Positions 7,284 through 15,222 are shown, numbered from the stretch's first letter. The stretch is DNA of 52,176 nucleotides from Sphingomonadaceae bacterium (GCA_947453945.1 CANGJB010000021.1:1-52176), one strand, 5' to 3'. The notes: generated by a model from the sequence alone, not told the origin. Numbers and translations are program-made.

Positions 7284-8684
7284 ATGGAATCGCGCCCGCT
7301 CTACCTCGGCCCCCGCTTGAAGCGCCTGCGCCGCGAACTTGGTCTCACCCAGGCCGTGATGGCCGATGATCTGGCGATTTCGCCCAGCTATATCGCGCTG
7401 CTCGAACGCAACCAACGCCCGCTCACCGCCGATCTCCTGCTGCGCCTCGCCCGCGCCTACAAGCTCGACGTCAGCGAACTCGCGGCGGATGAGCGCGACG
7501 ATTATGCCCGCCGCCTTTCTGACGTGCTTCGCGATCCGATCTTCGCCGAGATCGATCTGCCCCCGCTCGAAGTGGCCGACGTCGCCACCAGCTACCCCGG
7601 CATTACCGAGGCGATGCTGCGCCTCCACACCGCCTACATGCGCGAACAGCAGGCGCTCGCGGGCCTGCGCGGCGGCGCGGGCGGCAGCGATTCGGCCAAT
7701 CCCCTGGCCGAAGCCCGCCGCTTCGTCGCGCAGCGCCGCAACTATTTCCCCGCGCTCGACAGCAAGGCCGAAGCGCTCGCCGAGGAGATCGAAAAGCTTG
7801 GCGGCCTGCAGGAAGGCGGCCTTGCCGAATATCTGCGCAGCCAGGGCCTGCGCGTCCGCCTCATGCCCGCAGACATCATGATGGACGCGCTGCGCCGCTA
7901 TGATCGCCACGCCGAACAGCTGCTGATCGACGAAACCCTCAGCCCGCAGGCCCGCCGCTGGCAGATGGCGCTGCACATCGCCTACACCGCGCTGAGGAGC
8001 GAGATCGCCGCCCTCGTGCGCGGCGCGAGCTTTGCCAGCGAGACCGCAGCCCAGCTCGTGCGCCGGGCAGCAGCCGCCTATGGCGCCGCCGCGCTGATCA
8101 TGCCCTACGACCGCTTCGCCCGCGCGGTGGAGGCCCGCGCCTATGATATCGAGGCGCTCTCCGGCCAGTTCGGCGCCAGCTTCGAGCAAGTCGCCCACCG
8201 CCTCACCACGCTGAACCGACCGGGACAGGAACGCGTGCCGTTCTTTTTCATCCGCGTCGATGCGGCGGGCAATGTCTCCAAGCGGCTCGACGGCGCGGGC
8301 TTCCCCTTTGCCGCGCACGGCGGCGGATGCCCGCTCTGGACCTTGCACGATTGCTTCCGCCGCCCCGGCGAAGTGCTCACCCAGTGGCTCGAACTCCCCG
8401 GCGGGGAGCGCTTCTTCAGCGTGGCGCGCAGTGTCACTTCGGGTGGCGGCGGCCATGGCAAGCCGGCCGTCCTGCGCGCCATTGCGCTCGGCTGCACCGC
8501 CGAACACGCGGCCAAACTCATCTACGCGCGCGGCGAACAACCGGCGGCCACCCCCATCGGCGTCACCTGCCGCCTGTGTAACCGCGCCACCTGCACCGCC
8601 CGCGCCGAACCGCCACTGGGCCGCGAAATCCTCCCCGACGATTACCGCAAGACGCCCGAGCCGTTCACCTTTGCGGAGAGTTAA
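7284..8684 (+). CDS. XRE-family regulator of the RamB/ScfR type (short-chain acyl-responsive)
   Basis: A 466-residue regulator. Residues about 8-60 form a Cro/C1-type helix-turn-helix (LGPRLKRLRRELGLTQAVMA...ISPSYIALLERNQRPL). A degenerate ImmA/IrrE-like region follows, in which the metal motif HExxH is absent (RWQMALHIAY). The C-terminal DUF2083-like domain contains GAGFPFAAHGGGCPLW and a closing cysteine cluster CRLCNRATC. Proteins of this build (RamB in actinobacteria, ScfR-like proteins in proteobacteria) control acetate and propionate genes in response to short-chain acyl-CoA. Its place opposite aceA fits that role. The ATG at 7284 starts MESRPLYLGPRLKRL, normal for the family; the upstream in-frame start would overlap the operator. 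Confidence 0.88.
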   Translation: MESRPLYLGPRLKRLRRELGLTQAVMADDLAISPSYIALLERNQRPLTADLLLRLARAYKLDVSELAADERDDYARRLSDVLRDPIFAEIDLPPLEVADVATSYPGITEAMLRLHTAYMREQQALAGLRGGAGGSDSANPLAEARRFVAQRRNYFPALDSKAEALAEEIEKLGGLQEGGLAEYLRSQGLRVRLMPADIMMDALRRYDRHAEQLLIDETLSPQARRWQMALHIAYTALRSEIAALVRGASFASETAAQLVRRAAAAYGAAALIMPYDRFARAVEARAYDIEALSGQFGASFEQVAHRLTTLNRPGQERVPFFFIRVDAAGNVSKRLDGAGFPFAAHGGGCPLWTLHDCFRRPGEVLTQWLELPGGERFFSVARSVTSGGGGHGKPAVLRAIALGCTAEHAAKLIYARGEQPAATPIGVTCRLCNRATCTARAEPPLGREILPDDYRKTPEPFTFAES

Positions 8685-8688
8685 ATGA

Positions 8689-8824
8689 ACCCCTCCGACC
8701 TGCCTGACGGCAGGCCACCTCCCCATTTGTGCTTCGCAAAAATGGGGAGGACCTGACTTTCCCTCCCCATTTTTCCCGCAGGGACAAATGGGGAGGTGGC
8801 AGCGCGAAGCGCTGACGGAGGGGT
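8689..8824. repeat. Composite inverted repeat with four CCTCCCCATTT cores
   Basis: Nested inverted repeats lie directly after the regulator gene. Outer arms: ACCCCTCCG (8689) with CGGAGGGGT (8816-8824), and CCACCTCCCCATTT (8715-8728) with AAATGGGGAGGTGG (8786-8799). Inner arms: AAAAATGGGGAGG (8738-8750) with CCTCCCCATTTTT (8762-8774). The small hairpins CCTGCCTGACGGCAGG and CAGCGCGAAGCGCTG sit between arms. The whole could fold as a branched RNA or DNA structure. It looks like a dispersed, non-coding sphingomonad repeat and may also end transcription of the regulator. Confidence 0.75.
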
Positions 8825-8875
8825 CACTTCTTCAAGCGCCCTCATTTCCAGCACACCCCATTGCACAAAACCCGG

Positions 8876-8904
8876 TTGACCCTGCCCATCTGCATCCCGA
8901 ATGT
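8876..8904 (+). promoter_or_regulatory. Possible promoter of the adenosine-deaminase-like gene
   Basis: TTGACC at 8876-8881 and GAATGT at 8899-8904 are separated by 17 bp. The spacing and the -35 fit a housekeeping promoter; the -10 is weak. The implied start of RNA lies just before the ATG at 8937. Confidence 0.25.
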
Positions 8905-8936
8905 GTTCGCAAATGAACAAACCGGGGGCCGAATAC

Positions 8937-10061
8937 ATGATCTCACGCCGCACACTCATGGCCGGCCTGACCGCCGCCGCCTCGCTCGCCATCCTGCCTC
9001 GCTGGGCAAGTGCCGCCGCGCCGGCAGACGGTGTCGATCCCGCGCTCGCCCGGTTCATCACCGGCCTGCCCAAGAGCGAATACCACGTGCACCTCGAAGG
9101 CACGCTCGAGGCGGAAATGAAGTTCGCCCTAGCCGCGCGCAACGGCCTGAACCTCCCGTTCGCCGATGTCGCCGCGATGAAGGCCAGCTACAACTACCAC
9201 GATCTGCCGAGCTTCCTCGCGATCTACTACGACGGGATGAAGGTGCTGCTGAAGGAGCAGGATTTCTACGATCTCGCCTATGCCTACCTCAGCAAGGCAG
9301 CGTCGCAGAACGTGATCTACACCGAGATGTTCTTCGATCCGCAAGAGCACCTGAAGCGCGGCGTCCAGATGGAGGCCGTGATCATAGGCATCACCCGGGC
9401 CCGCCGCGATGCAGAGGCCAAACTCGGTATCCGCTCGCAGCTGATCCTGTGCTTCGTGCGGGATCTCACCGCCGAATCCGCAATGGCCGCGCTCGATGCC
9501 GCGCTGCCCTTCAAGCAGCACCTCATCGGCGTCGGCCTCGATTCCGATGAAGCGGGCCACCCGCCCGAAAAGTTCGCCGCCCACTTCGCCAAGGCCCGCG
9601 CCAACGGGCTCCGCGTGACGGCGCACTGCGATGTCGATCAAGTCGATACGCTGAAGAACATCCGCACCGCGCTGGTCGACTTGAAGGTCGATCGGATCGA
9701 CCACGGCGGCAACATCGTCCAGTCGCCCGAACTCGTCGCGATCGCGAAACAGCGCGGGATGTATTTCACCGTCTGCCCGACGTTCTCCGGCACCTTGCGC
9801 CGGGGCGAGGCCCAGCCGGTCGATGTGGTGCGCACGATGCTGGATGCCGGTCTGAAGGTCACGATCTCGTCAGATGATCCGGCCTACATGGCGAGCGAGT
9901 ACATCAACGAGGTGCTCCTGCGCGCCGTCACTCGCAGCAATCTGACCCGCGCCGAACTCGCCGGCATTGCCCGCAACGGCTTCGAGGCCGCGTGGCTTCC
10001 GGCGGCAGACAAGGCCGCGCTGGTCGCCAAGCTGGATGCCTATCTGGCGAGCGTGGCCTAG
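8937..10061 (+). CDS. Exported adenosine deaminase-like amidohydrolase with altered catalytic motif
   Basis: A 374-residue protein of the adenosine/adenine deaminase group of metal-dependent amidohydrolases. It begins MISRRTLMAG followed by a hydrophobic stretch to WASAAAP: a Tat-like signal (SRRTLM) predicting export of the folded enzyme. Metal ligands are visible: His50 and His52 in EYHVHLEGTL, His230, and Asp313 in SSDDPAY; His256 in RIDHGGN matches the active-site histidine. The family HxGE motif, which supplies the catalytic glutamate, reads HCDV here, so Val233 stands where Glu is expected, with Asp on both sides. Activity on adenosine therefore cannot be assumed. An ATG at 8913 in the same frame is an alternative start; 8937 gives the better signal peptide. 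Confidence 0.82.
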   Translation: MISRRTLMAGLTAAASLAILPRWASAAAPADGVDPALARFITGLPKSEYHVHLEGTLEAEMKFALAARNGLNLPFADVAAMKASYNYHDLPSFLAIYYDGMKVLLKEQDFYDLAYAYLSKAASQNVIYTEMFFDPQEHLKRGVQMEAVIIGITRARRDAEAKLGIRSQLILCFVRDLTAESAMAALDAALPFKQHLIGVGLDSDEAGHPPEKFAAHFAKARANGLRVTAHCDVDQVDTLKNIRTALVDLKVDRIDHGGNIVQSPELVAIAKQRGMYFTVCPTFSGTLRRGEAQPVDVVRTMLDAGLKVTISSDDPAYMASEYINEVLLRAVTRSNLTRAELAGIARNGFEAAWLPAADKAALVAKLDAYLASVA

Positions 10062-10079
10062 CGCTCGCCAACCCGTCCT

Positions 10080-10157
10080 CGTCATTGCGAGCGTAGCGAA
10101 GCAATCCAGAGCGGATTGCCTGACGCTCTGGATTGCTTCGCTACGCTCGCAATGACG
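10080..10157. repeat. Perfect 34-bp inverted repeat (long hairpin)
   Basis: Bases 10080-10113 and 10124-10157 are exact reverse complements (34 bp) around a 10-nt loop. The arm begins CGTCATTGCGAGCGTAGC and continues with GAAGCAATCCAGAGCG, a dispersed repeat type seen in many proteobacterial genomes. It sits between the convergent deaminase-like and MFS genes. Its right arm is inside the MFS reading frame, so it provides the last codons and the stop of that gene. Confidence 0.92.
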
Positions 10158-11352
10158 ATGCTTTGGAATATTCCCGGTCCAGCCTTCTCGCCACCGGCAG
10201 CGCCGCGACAATCGCCAGCGCGCAGATCACGCCGCCCACCGGCCCGATCAGCGTATAGGCGCCAAAGCCCTGCGCCATCGCGCCCGCCGCAAGACTGCCG
10301 AGGCTTTGCGAAAGCAGCCAGGTGCCGGTGGTCATCACCGCCAGCCGCTCCCCCGCAGGCTGCGCATAAGCGAGCCGCAGCAGCAGCGGATAAGTCAGGA
10401 ACCAGCTCACCATGAAGGCCACGAAGGCCGCCGCAAACGCCGCCTCGCTCCCCACGGTGGTCAGCAGGCCGCACGTGAGCGCGCAGGCTCCCAGCGCGGC
10501 CGCCAGCGGCCAGGCGCGCGGCAGGCGGCCGATCACCATGGCAAGCCCCGCATTGCCGACCGCACTCGCGAGCACCGCCGCGCTCTGGTAAAGCCCGAAC
10601 TGCGTGGCAGGAATGCCGATCACATGCGCCGTGCGCTCGATGAAGGGCCAGATCGCCAGCGACCCGAAGGCAAACAGCGCCATCGCCGCCAGCACCCGCA
10701 GGCCCTCTGCGCCGATGGGCGCCCTCCCCGCCGAAACGCTTTCGGCACTGCCCTTGCCTCCCGGCAACAGCAGCGCGCACAGGCCAAACAGCACGGAAAT
10801 CCCCGCAAGGCCCAGGAACATCCCGCTCGCGCCGTAATCGCGCCCAACCAGCGGCACGAGGATCGCGATCCCGCTGTAGAGCAGTGTCTGCACCGCGATC
10901 CCGAGCGAGATCCACCGCGCCGGATTGCCCGTGCGCCCCGCCGCCAGATTGAGCGCGCTGTTCATCAGACCAAAGCCCAGCCCCGTGCCGATCCGCCCGG
11001 CCAGCAGCAGCGGATAGGCCCCGGTGAATGCCGAGCCTGCCTGCGCCGCGATCACCACCACGCTCGCCAGCATCGCCAGAACCCGCGCATCGAGCCTGCG
11101 CGCACGCGGCGCCACGATGAACATCGCCGCAGCATAGCTCAGCGTCTCGGCCATGTTCCACGCGCCCATGGCAAAGGGCGTGAAGCCGAAACGGTCCATC
11201 AGCCCGCCGACGAGGTAGGTCGTGAAATTGTTGCCGATATGCGCCGCCGCCGTCGCCGCGCCGATGCCGATCAGGGTAGGGCCGATCAGGGTGGTGCCAA
11301 ACGCAGTGTGCGCGGGTTCGGGGCTTGGCGCAGCGGCGCTGGGTTCGTGCAT
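10141..11352 (-). CDS. MFS transporter
   Basis: A 403-residue, strongly hydrophobic protein with about 12 predicted membrane helices, consistent with the major facilitator superfamily. Features are the loop GGLMDRFGFTPFAMGAW between helices 2 and 3, LLAGRIGTGLGFGLMNSALNLAAGR, a central hydrophilic loop rich in Gly/Ser, and a second bundle from LRVLAAMALFAFGSLAIW onward. The substrate cannot be assigned. The last residues SSLRA and the TAG stop are encoded by the dispersed inverted repeat at 10080-10157, so the original C-terminus was probably different. The ATG at 11352 is chosen over a TTG 12 codons earlier; neither has a clear Shine-Dalgarno. Confidence 0.82.
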   Translation of the reverse strand: MHEPSAAAPSPEPAHTAFGTTLIGPTLIGIGAATAAAHIGNNFTTYLVGGLMDRFGFTPFAMGAWNMAETLSYAAAMFIVAPRARRLDARVLAMLASVVVIAAQAGSAFTGAYPLLLAGRIGTGLGFGLMNSALNLAAGRTGNPARWISLGIAVQTLLYSGIAILVPLVGRDYGASGMFLGLAGISVLFGLCALLLPGGKGSAESVSAGRAPIGAEGLRVLAAMALFAFGSLAIWPFIERTAHVIGIPATQFGLYQSAAVLASAVGNAGLAMVIGRLPRAWPLAAALGACALTCGLLTTVGSEAAFAAAFVAFMVSWFLTYPLLLRLAYAQPAGERLAVMTTGTWLLSQSLGSLAAGAMAQGFGAYTLIGPVGGVICALAIVAALPVARRLDREYSKASSLRA

Positions 11353-11592
11353 CGCCAAACGGGTGCCATGCTGCAGCGCAGGTGGCAATGCGGTGCGGGC
11401 GCGTTTTGCGCTTGTTGCAACGCGGCTCCGGTCATAGTCTCATAGGGTATGGAACCTTCCCGCTCCCACTTTTCCATCGGCGGACGCCCGGCGTCCTTCG
11501 CCTATGGCAAAGTGCAGGATTGGCGCCCGCCGCCGCACGGCTGATCCGCTCCACCCGCGATCACCCTTTTTGCGACATGACGGGATTTATCG

Positions 11593-12708
11593 ATGAACGT
11601 TTCGACCCTTGAGGTGCGGGCCGATACCCTCCTCGTGAACTGCACCGACGGCACGACCGCCACCTACCCCACGCTCTGGCTGCGCGACAATTGCGCATCC
11701 GCGTTTCACCCGCAGACCGAAGAGCGCGTGCTCGATCTGCTTTCGCTCGATGCTGCCCCGGTGCTGCAACAGGCCTCGCACGACGGTGAGACGATCACGC
11801 TGCACTATGCCGATGGGCACGTCAGCGTGATGCCGCTCGCACTGCTTGATGCCCATCGCCCCGGCCGCCCTGCCGCCGATCCCGCTGCCGTGCCGCCCCG
11901 GCTCTGGCACGCTGATCTCACCCCCGCAGGCGTGCCCCGCTTTGCCGCTGCGCAGATCCTGGGCAACGACGGCGCGCTGCGCACGTGGATGGAAGAAACC
12001 TCCACAATCGGCCTCTCGCTCGTCGATGGCCTGGATAACCGCCTCGATGCCGGGGTCGAGGTCGCCTGCCGCATCGGCTTCCTGCGCGAAACCAACTTCG
12101 GCATGTCGTTCGAGGTTGTCAGCAAGCCCGATCCCAACAACCTTGCCTATACCGCCGTCACACTGCCGCTGCACACCGATCTGCCCAATCAGGAAGTGCC
12201 GCCCGGTTTCCAGTTCCTCCACTGCCTCGCCAACGAGGCGGAAGGCGGCGGCTCGGTGTTTGCCGATGGCTTTGCGCTGGCGGAGGACTTGCGCGCGCGC
12301 GATCCGGAAGCGTTCCGCCTCCTCAGCGAAGTGGCGATCCCCTTCCGCTTCCACGACCGCGATGCCGATATCCGCACCCATGCGCCCGTGATCACGCTGG
12401 ACCGGGCAGGCCGTGTCAGCGAAATTCGCTGGAACGCGCATATTGCCGGCATGTTCGACATGGACGCCGCCGTGATGCCCGCCTATTATCGTGCTTACCG
12501 CACGTTCATGGCGATGACCCGCGATCCCGCATACCAGCTCACGTTCAAGCTGGCGGCGGGGGAGATGATCGTGTTCGATAACCGCCGCGTCCTTCATGGG
12601 CGCGCGGCCTTCGATCCGGCCTCGGGCTTTCGCCATTTGCACGGTTGCTATGTCGATCGAGGCGAGTTCAATTCACGGCTTCGGCTCCTGGCGCGCGCAG
12701 GAGGCTGA
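11593..12708 (+). CDS. Gamma-butyrobetaine hydroxylase-like Fe(II)/2-oxoglutarate dioxygenase
   Basis: A 371-residue TauD/TfdA-superfamily protein with the two-part build of gamma-butyrobetaine dioxygenases. The N-terminal DUF971-like domain has TLWLRDNCAS, where such proteins bind zinc in eukaryotes. The C-terminal jelly roll carries the iron site: HTDLPNQ (His and Asp of HxD) and RRVLHGRAAF (distal His, followed by the Arg that binds 2-oxoglutarate). The family hydroxylates trimethylammonium acids or other small substrates using O2 and 2-oxoglutarate. No carnitine genes are nearby, so the substrate is open. ATG at 11593 follows about 240 bp of non-coding DNA. An SDR gene follows 47 bp downstream and may be cotranscribed. 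Confidence 0.88.
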   Translation: MNVSTLEVRADTLLVNCTDGTTATYPTLWLRDNCASAFHPQTEERVLDLLSLDAAPVLQQASHDGETITLHYADGHVSVMPLALLDAHRPGRPAADPAAVPPRLWHADLTPAGVPRFAAAQILGNDGALRTWMEETSTIGLSLVDGLDNRLDAGVEVACRIGFLRETNFGMSFEVVSKPDPNNLAYTAVTLPLHTDLPNQEVPPGFQFLHCLANEAEGGGSVFADGFALAEDLRARDPEAFRLLSEVAIPFRFHDRDADIRTHAPVITLDRAGRVSEIRWNAHIAGMFDMDAAVMPAYYRAYRTFMAMTRDPAYQLTFKLAAGEMIVFDNRRVLHGRAAFDPASGFRHLHGCYVDRGEFNSRLRLLARAGG

Positions 12709-12755
12709 GCGGGGGGCATCCTGAACTGCCAGAGGGCTCATTTGGGAGTAATGCG

Positions 12756-13421
12756 ATGCCGACCACCACACCTGTTGCGCTGATTGTCGGCATGGGGCCG
12801 GGGCTGTCCGCAGCTCTGGCCCAGCGTTTTGCGGCGGGCGGCTATGCCGTTGCCGGCTTTGCCCGCAGCCCCGAAAAGTCCGCCCCGCTCGCGGCCGAGA
12901 TGGCGCAGCAGGGCCGCCACCTCGATCTGCGCGCGGTGGATGCTGAGGACTTCGACGCACTGACCGAAGCCGTGCGCGCGGTCGATGCCGATCTCGGTCC
13001 GGTCGATGTGCTGATCTACAATGCCTATAGTGCCACCCCGGCGCTGCCCTCGCAGATCCCGCTCGATGCCTTGATGACCGATTTCCGCGTCAACGTCGGC
13101 GGCGCGCTGGCAGCGGTGCGGGCCGTTTTGCCGATGATGCAGGCGCGCGGGCGCGGCACTATCCTGCTCACCGGCGGCGGCCTTGCGCTGGATCCCACCG
13201 GCTGGCCGGCGGCCTCCTCGCTGGCGATCGGCAAAGCCGGCATCCGCAATCTGACCCAGTCGCTGCACAAGGAAATGGAAGGCACGCCGCTGCGGATCGG
13301 CACGGTCACCGTCACCGGCCTGATCCAGCCCGGCACCCATCTCGCGCCCGAACGCATCGCCGAACGGTTCTGGGATCTTCACGCCATGGTCGGCCCGGCC
13401 CCGGTGGAAGTGATCCTCTAG
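12756..13421 (+). CDS. Atypical short-chain dehydrogenase/reductase lacking the YxxxK tyrosine
   Basis: A 221-residue Rossmann-fold protein related to the SDR family. Its dinucleotide loop is GMGPGLSAALA instead of TGxxxGIG, the VLIYNAYS segment replaces the usual NNAG, and FRVNVGGALAAVRAVLPMM follows. At the catalytic position the sequence reads SSLAIGKAGIRNL: the lysine is kept but the tyrosine four residues before it is Leu. The enzyme may use other residues or may be non-catalytic. The ATG at 12756 has GGGAG upstream; the longer open frame overlaps the dioxygenase gene and is unlikely. It is probably cotranscribed with that dioxygenase. Confidence 0.82.
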   Translation: MPTTTPVALIVGMGPGLSAALAQRFAAGGYAVAGFARSPEKSAPLAAEMAQQGRHLDLRAVDAEDFDALTEAVRAVDADLGPVDVLIYNAYSATPALPSQIPLDALMTDFRVNVGGALAAVRAVLPMMQARGRGTILLTGGGLALDPTGWPAASSLAIGKAGIRNLTQSLHKEMEGTPLRIGTVTVTGLIQPGTHLAPERIAERFWDLHAMVGPAPVEVIL

Positions 13422-13455
13422 GGCGACGCCTGCCCCCATTCCTGCCCCGCTCCGT

Positions 13456-13484
13456 TTGACCCGCGTCCCTGCGCCCGCTATCGG
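13456..13484 (+). promoter_or_regulatory. Probable promoter of the GNAT-DUF1285-Nudix-cca run
   Basis: TTGACC at 13456-13461 and TATCGG at 13479-13484 are separated by exactly 17 bp. The TTG that could be read as an early start codon of the acetyltransferase is the first half of this -35 element, which argues for the later start at 13522. Confidence 0.45.
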
Positions 13485-13521
13485 CGCGGACCTTGTCCAC
13501 CACCCGAAGGTCCGTCCTGCT

Positions 13522-14031
13522 TTGGCCACGCTGATCCCGCTTGCCGATATCGACCCCGCGCTGATCGAGGACGTGCTCGATGCCGCCTTCGGGCCAGACC
13601 GCTTCGGGCGCACCGCCTACAAGGTGCGCGAAGGGACCGAGTGGCTCCCCGGCCTCTCGTTCGCAGCGCTCGATGAAGGCGAACATATCGCCGGCACGAT
13701 CCAGTGCTGGCCGGTGGCGCTGAATGACGCGAATGGCCGCGCCCACCCGATGATCATGGTCGGCCCTGTCGCCGTGCTCCCGGGCCTGCAGGGCAAGGGC
13801 TTTGGCAAGGCGCTGGTCACCGCCAGCCTCACCGCAATCGATCCGCGCGCGCCGCTGCCGCAAGTGATGATCGGCGATGCGGATTACTACGGCCGCTTCT
13901 TCGGCTTTTCCGCCGCGAACACCGCCGGGTGGAAACTGCCCGGCGCGTGGGACCCGGCGCGGCTCCTCTGCCGCACGGCCAATCCGGCTGTCCTCCCGGA
14001 CGAAGGCATGCTCGGCCCTTGGCGCGGCTGA
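13522..14031 (+). CDS. GNAT-family N-acetyltransferase
   Basis: About 169 residues with the GNAT fold: an N-terminal ADIDPALIEDVLDAAFG helix, strand GTIQCWPVAL, strand IMVGPVAVLPGLQGKGFGKAL containing the acetyl-CoA pyrophosphate loop (Q-x-K-G-F-G-K), and YYGRFFGFSAA near the end. The acceptor is unknown. The start is uncertain: TTG at 13522 has GAAGG upstream and gives MATLIPLADIDPALI, the typical N-terminus of this group, while TTG at 13456 lies within a likely -35 element. The next gene starts 22 bp downstream, and the four genes to 16408 appear to be one unit. Confidence 0.82.
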   Translation: MATLIPLADIDPALIEDVLDAAFGPDRFGRTAYKVREGTEWLPGLSFAALDEGEHIAGTIQCWPVALNDANGRAHPMIMVGPVAVLPGLQGKGFGKALVTASLTAIDPRAPLPQVMIGDADYYGRFFGFSAANTAGWKLPGAWDPARLLCRTANPAVLPDEGMLGPWRG

Positions 14032-14053
14032 TCTGATCTGGCATCGCCAGATC

Positions 14054-14623
14054 GTGCCTTATGAACCGCCCCCCGAACTTGCCGCGCTCTCGCTGAGCGA
14101 ACTGGCCGATGCCGTCGCCGCGCGGCGATTGCCTGCGCTTGACACCTGGACCCCGCCGCACACCGGGCCAAGCCACATGCGCATCGCCGCAGACGGCACA
14201 TGGTTCCACGAGGGCGGCAAGATCACACGCCCTGCGATGGTTCGCGCCTTTTCTTCACTCCTCACCCGCGATGCCGCTGGCCAGCATTGGCTCGTTACCC
14301 CGAGCGAAAAGCTCTCCATCGATGTGGACGACGCAGCCTTTATCGCAACCGACATGGAAGTACGCACGGAGGCCAATGGCCGCCCGGTCATCGCTTTCCG
14401 CCTCAATACCGACGATGTGATCCTCGCCGGCCCCGATCACCCCTTGCGCGCCGCCGGTACGAGCGATGTGCCCGCCTTCTACCTTTCCGTGCGCCACGGC
14501 ACCGAGGCGCGGCTCAACCGCAGCACCTATGGCCAGCTGATCGATCACGCGCTGGGCCTCTCCGATCCGGAAGCGCTGGCGGCCGAAAGCATGGGCGCCC
14601 GCTTCGCGCTGATCCCGGCATGA
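14054..14623 (+). CDS. DUF1285 domain-containing protein
   Basis: A 189-residue protein matching DUF1285 across its length: LDTWTPPHTGPSHMRIAADG, WFHEGGKITRPAMVRAFSSL, the VTPSEKLSIDVDDAAFIA block and a closing YLSVRHGTEARL. The family folds into two small domains and has no established function. GTG at 14054 is the best start; the nearby ATG at 14061 is out of frame, and the upstream extension lies over the GNAT gene. The stop codon overlaps the start of the Nudix gene (ATGA), which suggests coupled translation. Confidence 0.85.
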   Translation: MPYEPPPELAALSLSELADAVAARRLPALDTWTPPHTGPSHMRIAADGTWFHEGGKITRPAMVRAFSSLLTRDAAGQHWLVTPSEKLSIDVDDAAFIATDMEVRTEANGRPVIAFRLNTDDVILAGPDHPLRAAGTSDVPAFYLSVRHGTEARLNRSTYGQLIDHALGLSDPEALAAESMGARFALIPA

Positions 14624-15222
14624 ACCTCAGGGATCATCTCGCCCGCTTGTTCGATATCGGCCACGCCGATCCGGTGCCGCCGACTTACGAAGACTGGCGC
14701 CCCCTGCCCGATACGCCCTTGCGCGCCGCTGCCGTGCTGATCGCTGTCACCGAACGGCCCAACCATCACGATGGCCCCGGCGTGCTGATGATCCACCGCC
14801 CCTCGCACATGCGCGCGCATCCCGGGCAGGCGGCCTTTCCCGGCGGCAAGCTCGATCCGGGCGAAACCCCCATCGAAGCCGCCTTGCGTGAGGCGAACGA
14901 GGAGCTGGGCATCGATCCTGCCCTCGTCGATGTGATCGGCGCGACCGACCAGTACCGCACCGGCACCGGCTACGACATCACGCCCGTGCTCGCGCTGGTC
15001 CCGCAAGACCTCCCGCTCCAGCCCAACCCGGCCGAAGTCGCCGGATGGTTCGAACCGCCGCTCGGCCATGTGCTCGACGCGGCAAACCATGTCCGCCAGC
15101 AGGCCGAATGGGCCGGGCGGCAGGGTAGCTACATCGAGATCATGTGGCAGGAGCACCGCATCTGGGGTGTCACCGCCGGGATCATCGCCAATCTTGCGCA
15201 GCGGATTCGCTGGCATGGCTGA
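14620..15222 (+). CDS. CoA pyrophosphatase (Nudix hydrolase)
   Basis: A 200-residue Nudix protein of the NudL/coenzyme A diphosphatase type, which splits CoA or acyl-CoA into phosphopantetheine and 3',5'-ADP. The Nudix box is complete: a GGKLDPGE segment followed by AALREANEELGI, with the metal-binding REANEE glutamates. The preceding LMIHRPSHMRAHPGQAAFPGG carries the upstream motif that marks the CoA-specific group. It overlaps DUF1285 by 4 bp and the tRNA nucleotidyltransferase by 8 bp. Confidence 0.9.
   Translation: MNLRDHLARLFDIGHADPVPPTYEDWRPLPDTPLRAAAVLIAVTERPNHHDGPGVLMIHRPSHMRAHPGQAAFPGGKLDPGETPIEAALREANEELGIDPALVDVIGATDQYRTGTGYDITPVLALVPQDLPLQPNPAEVAGWFEPPLGHVLDAANHVRQQAEWAGRQGSYIEIMWQEHRIWGVTAGIIANLAQRIRWHG

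Noticed and set aside
8689..10157. CRISPR array
   Set aside because: The repeats are inverted, differ in length and have no regular spacers; no cas genes.
11450..11545. 31-codon frame (MEPSRSHFSIGG...) before the dioxygenase gene
   Set aside because: Short, without a clear ribosome site or recognisable features; treated as non-coding leader.
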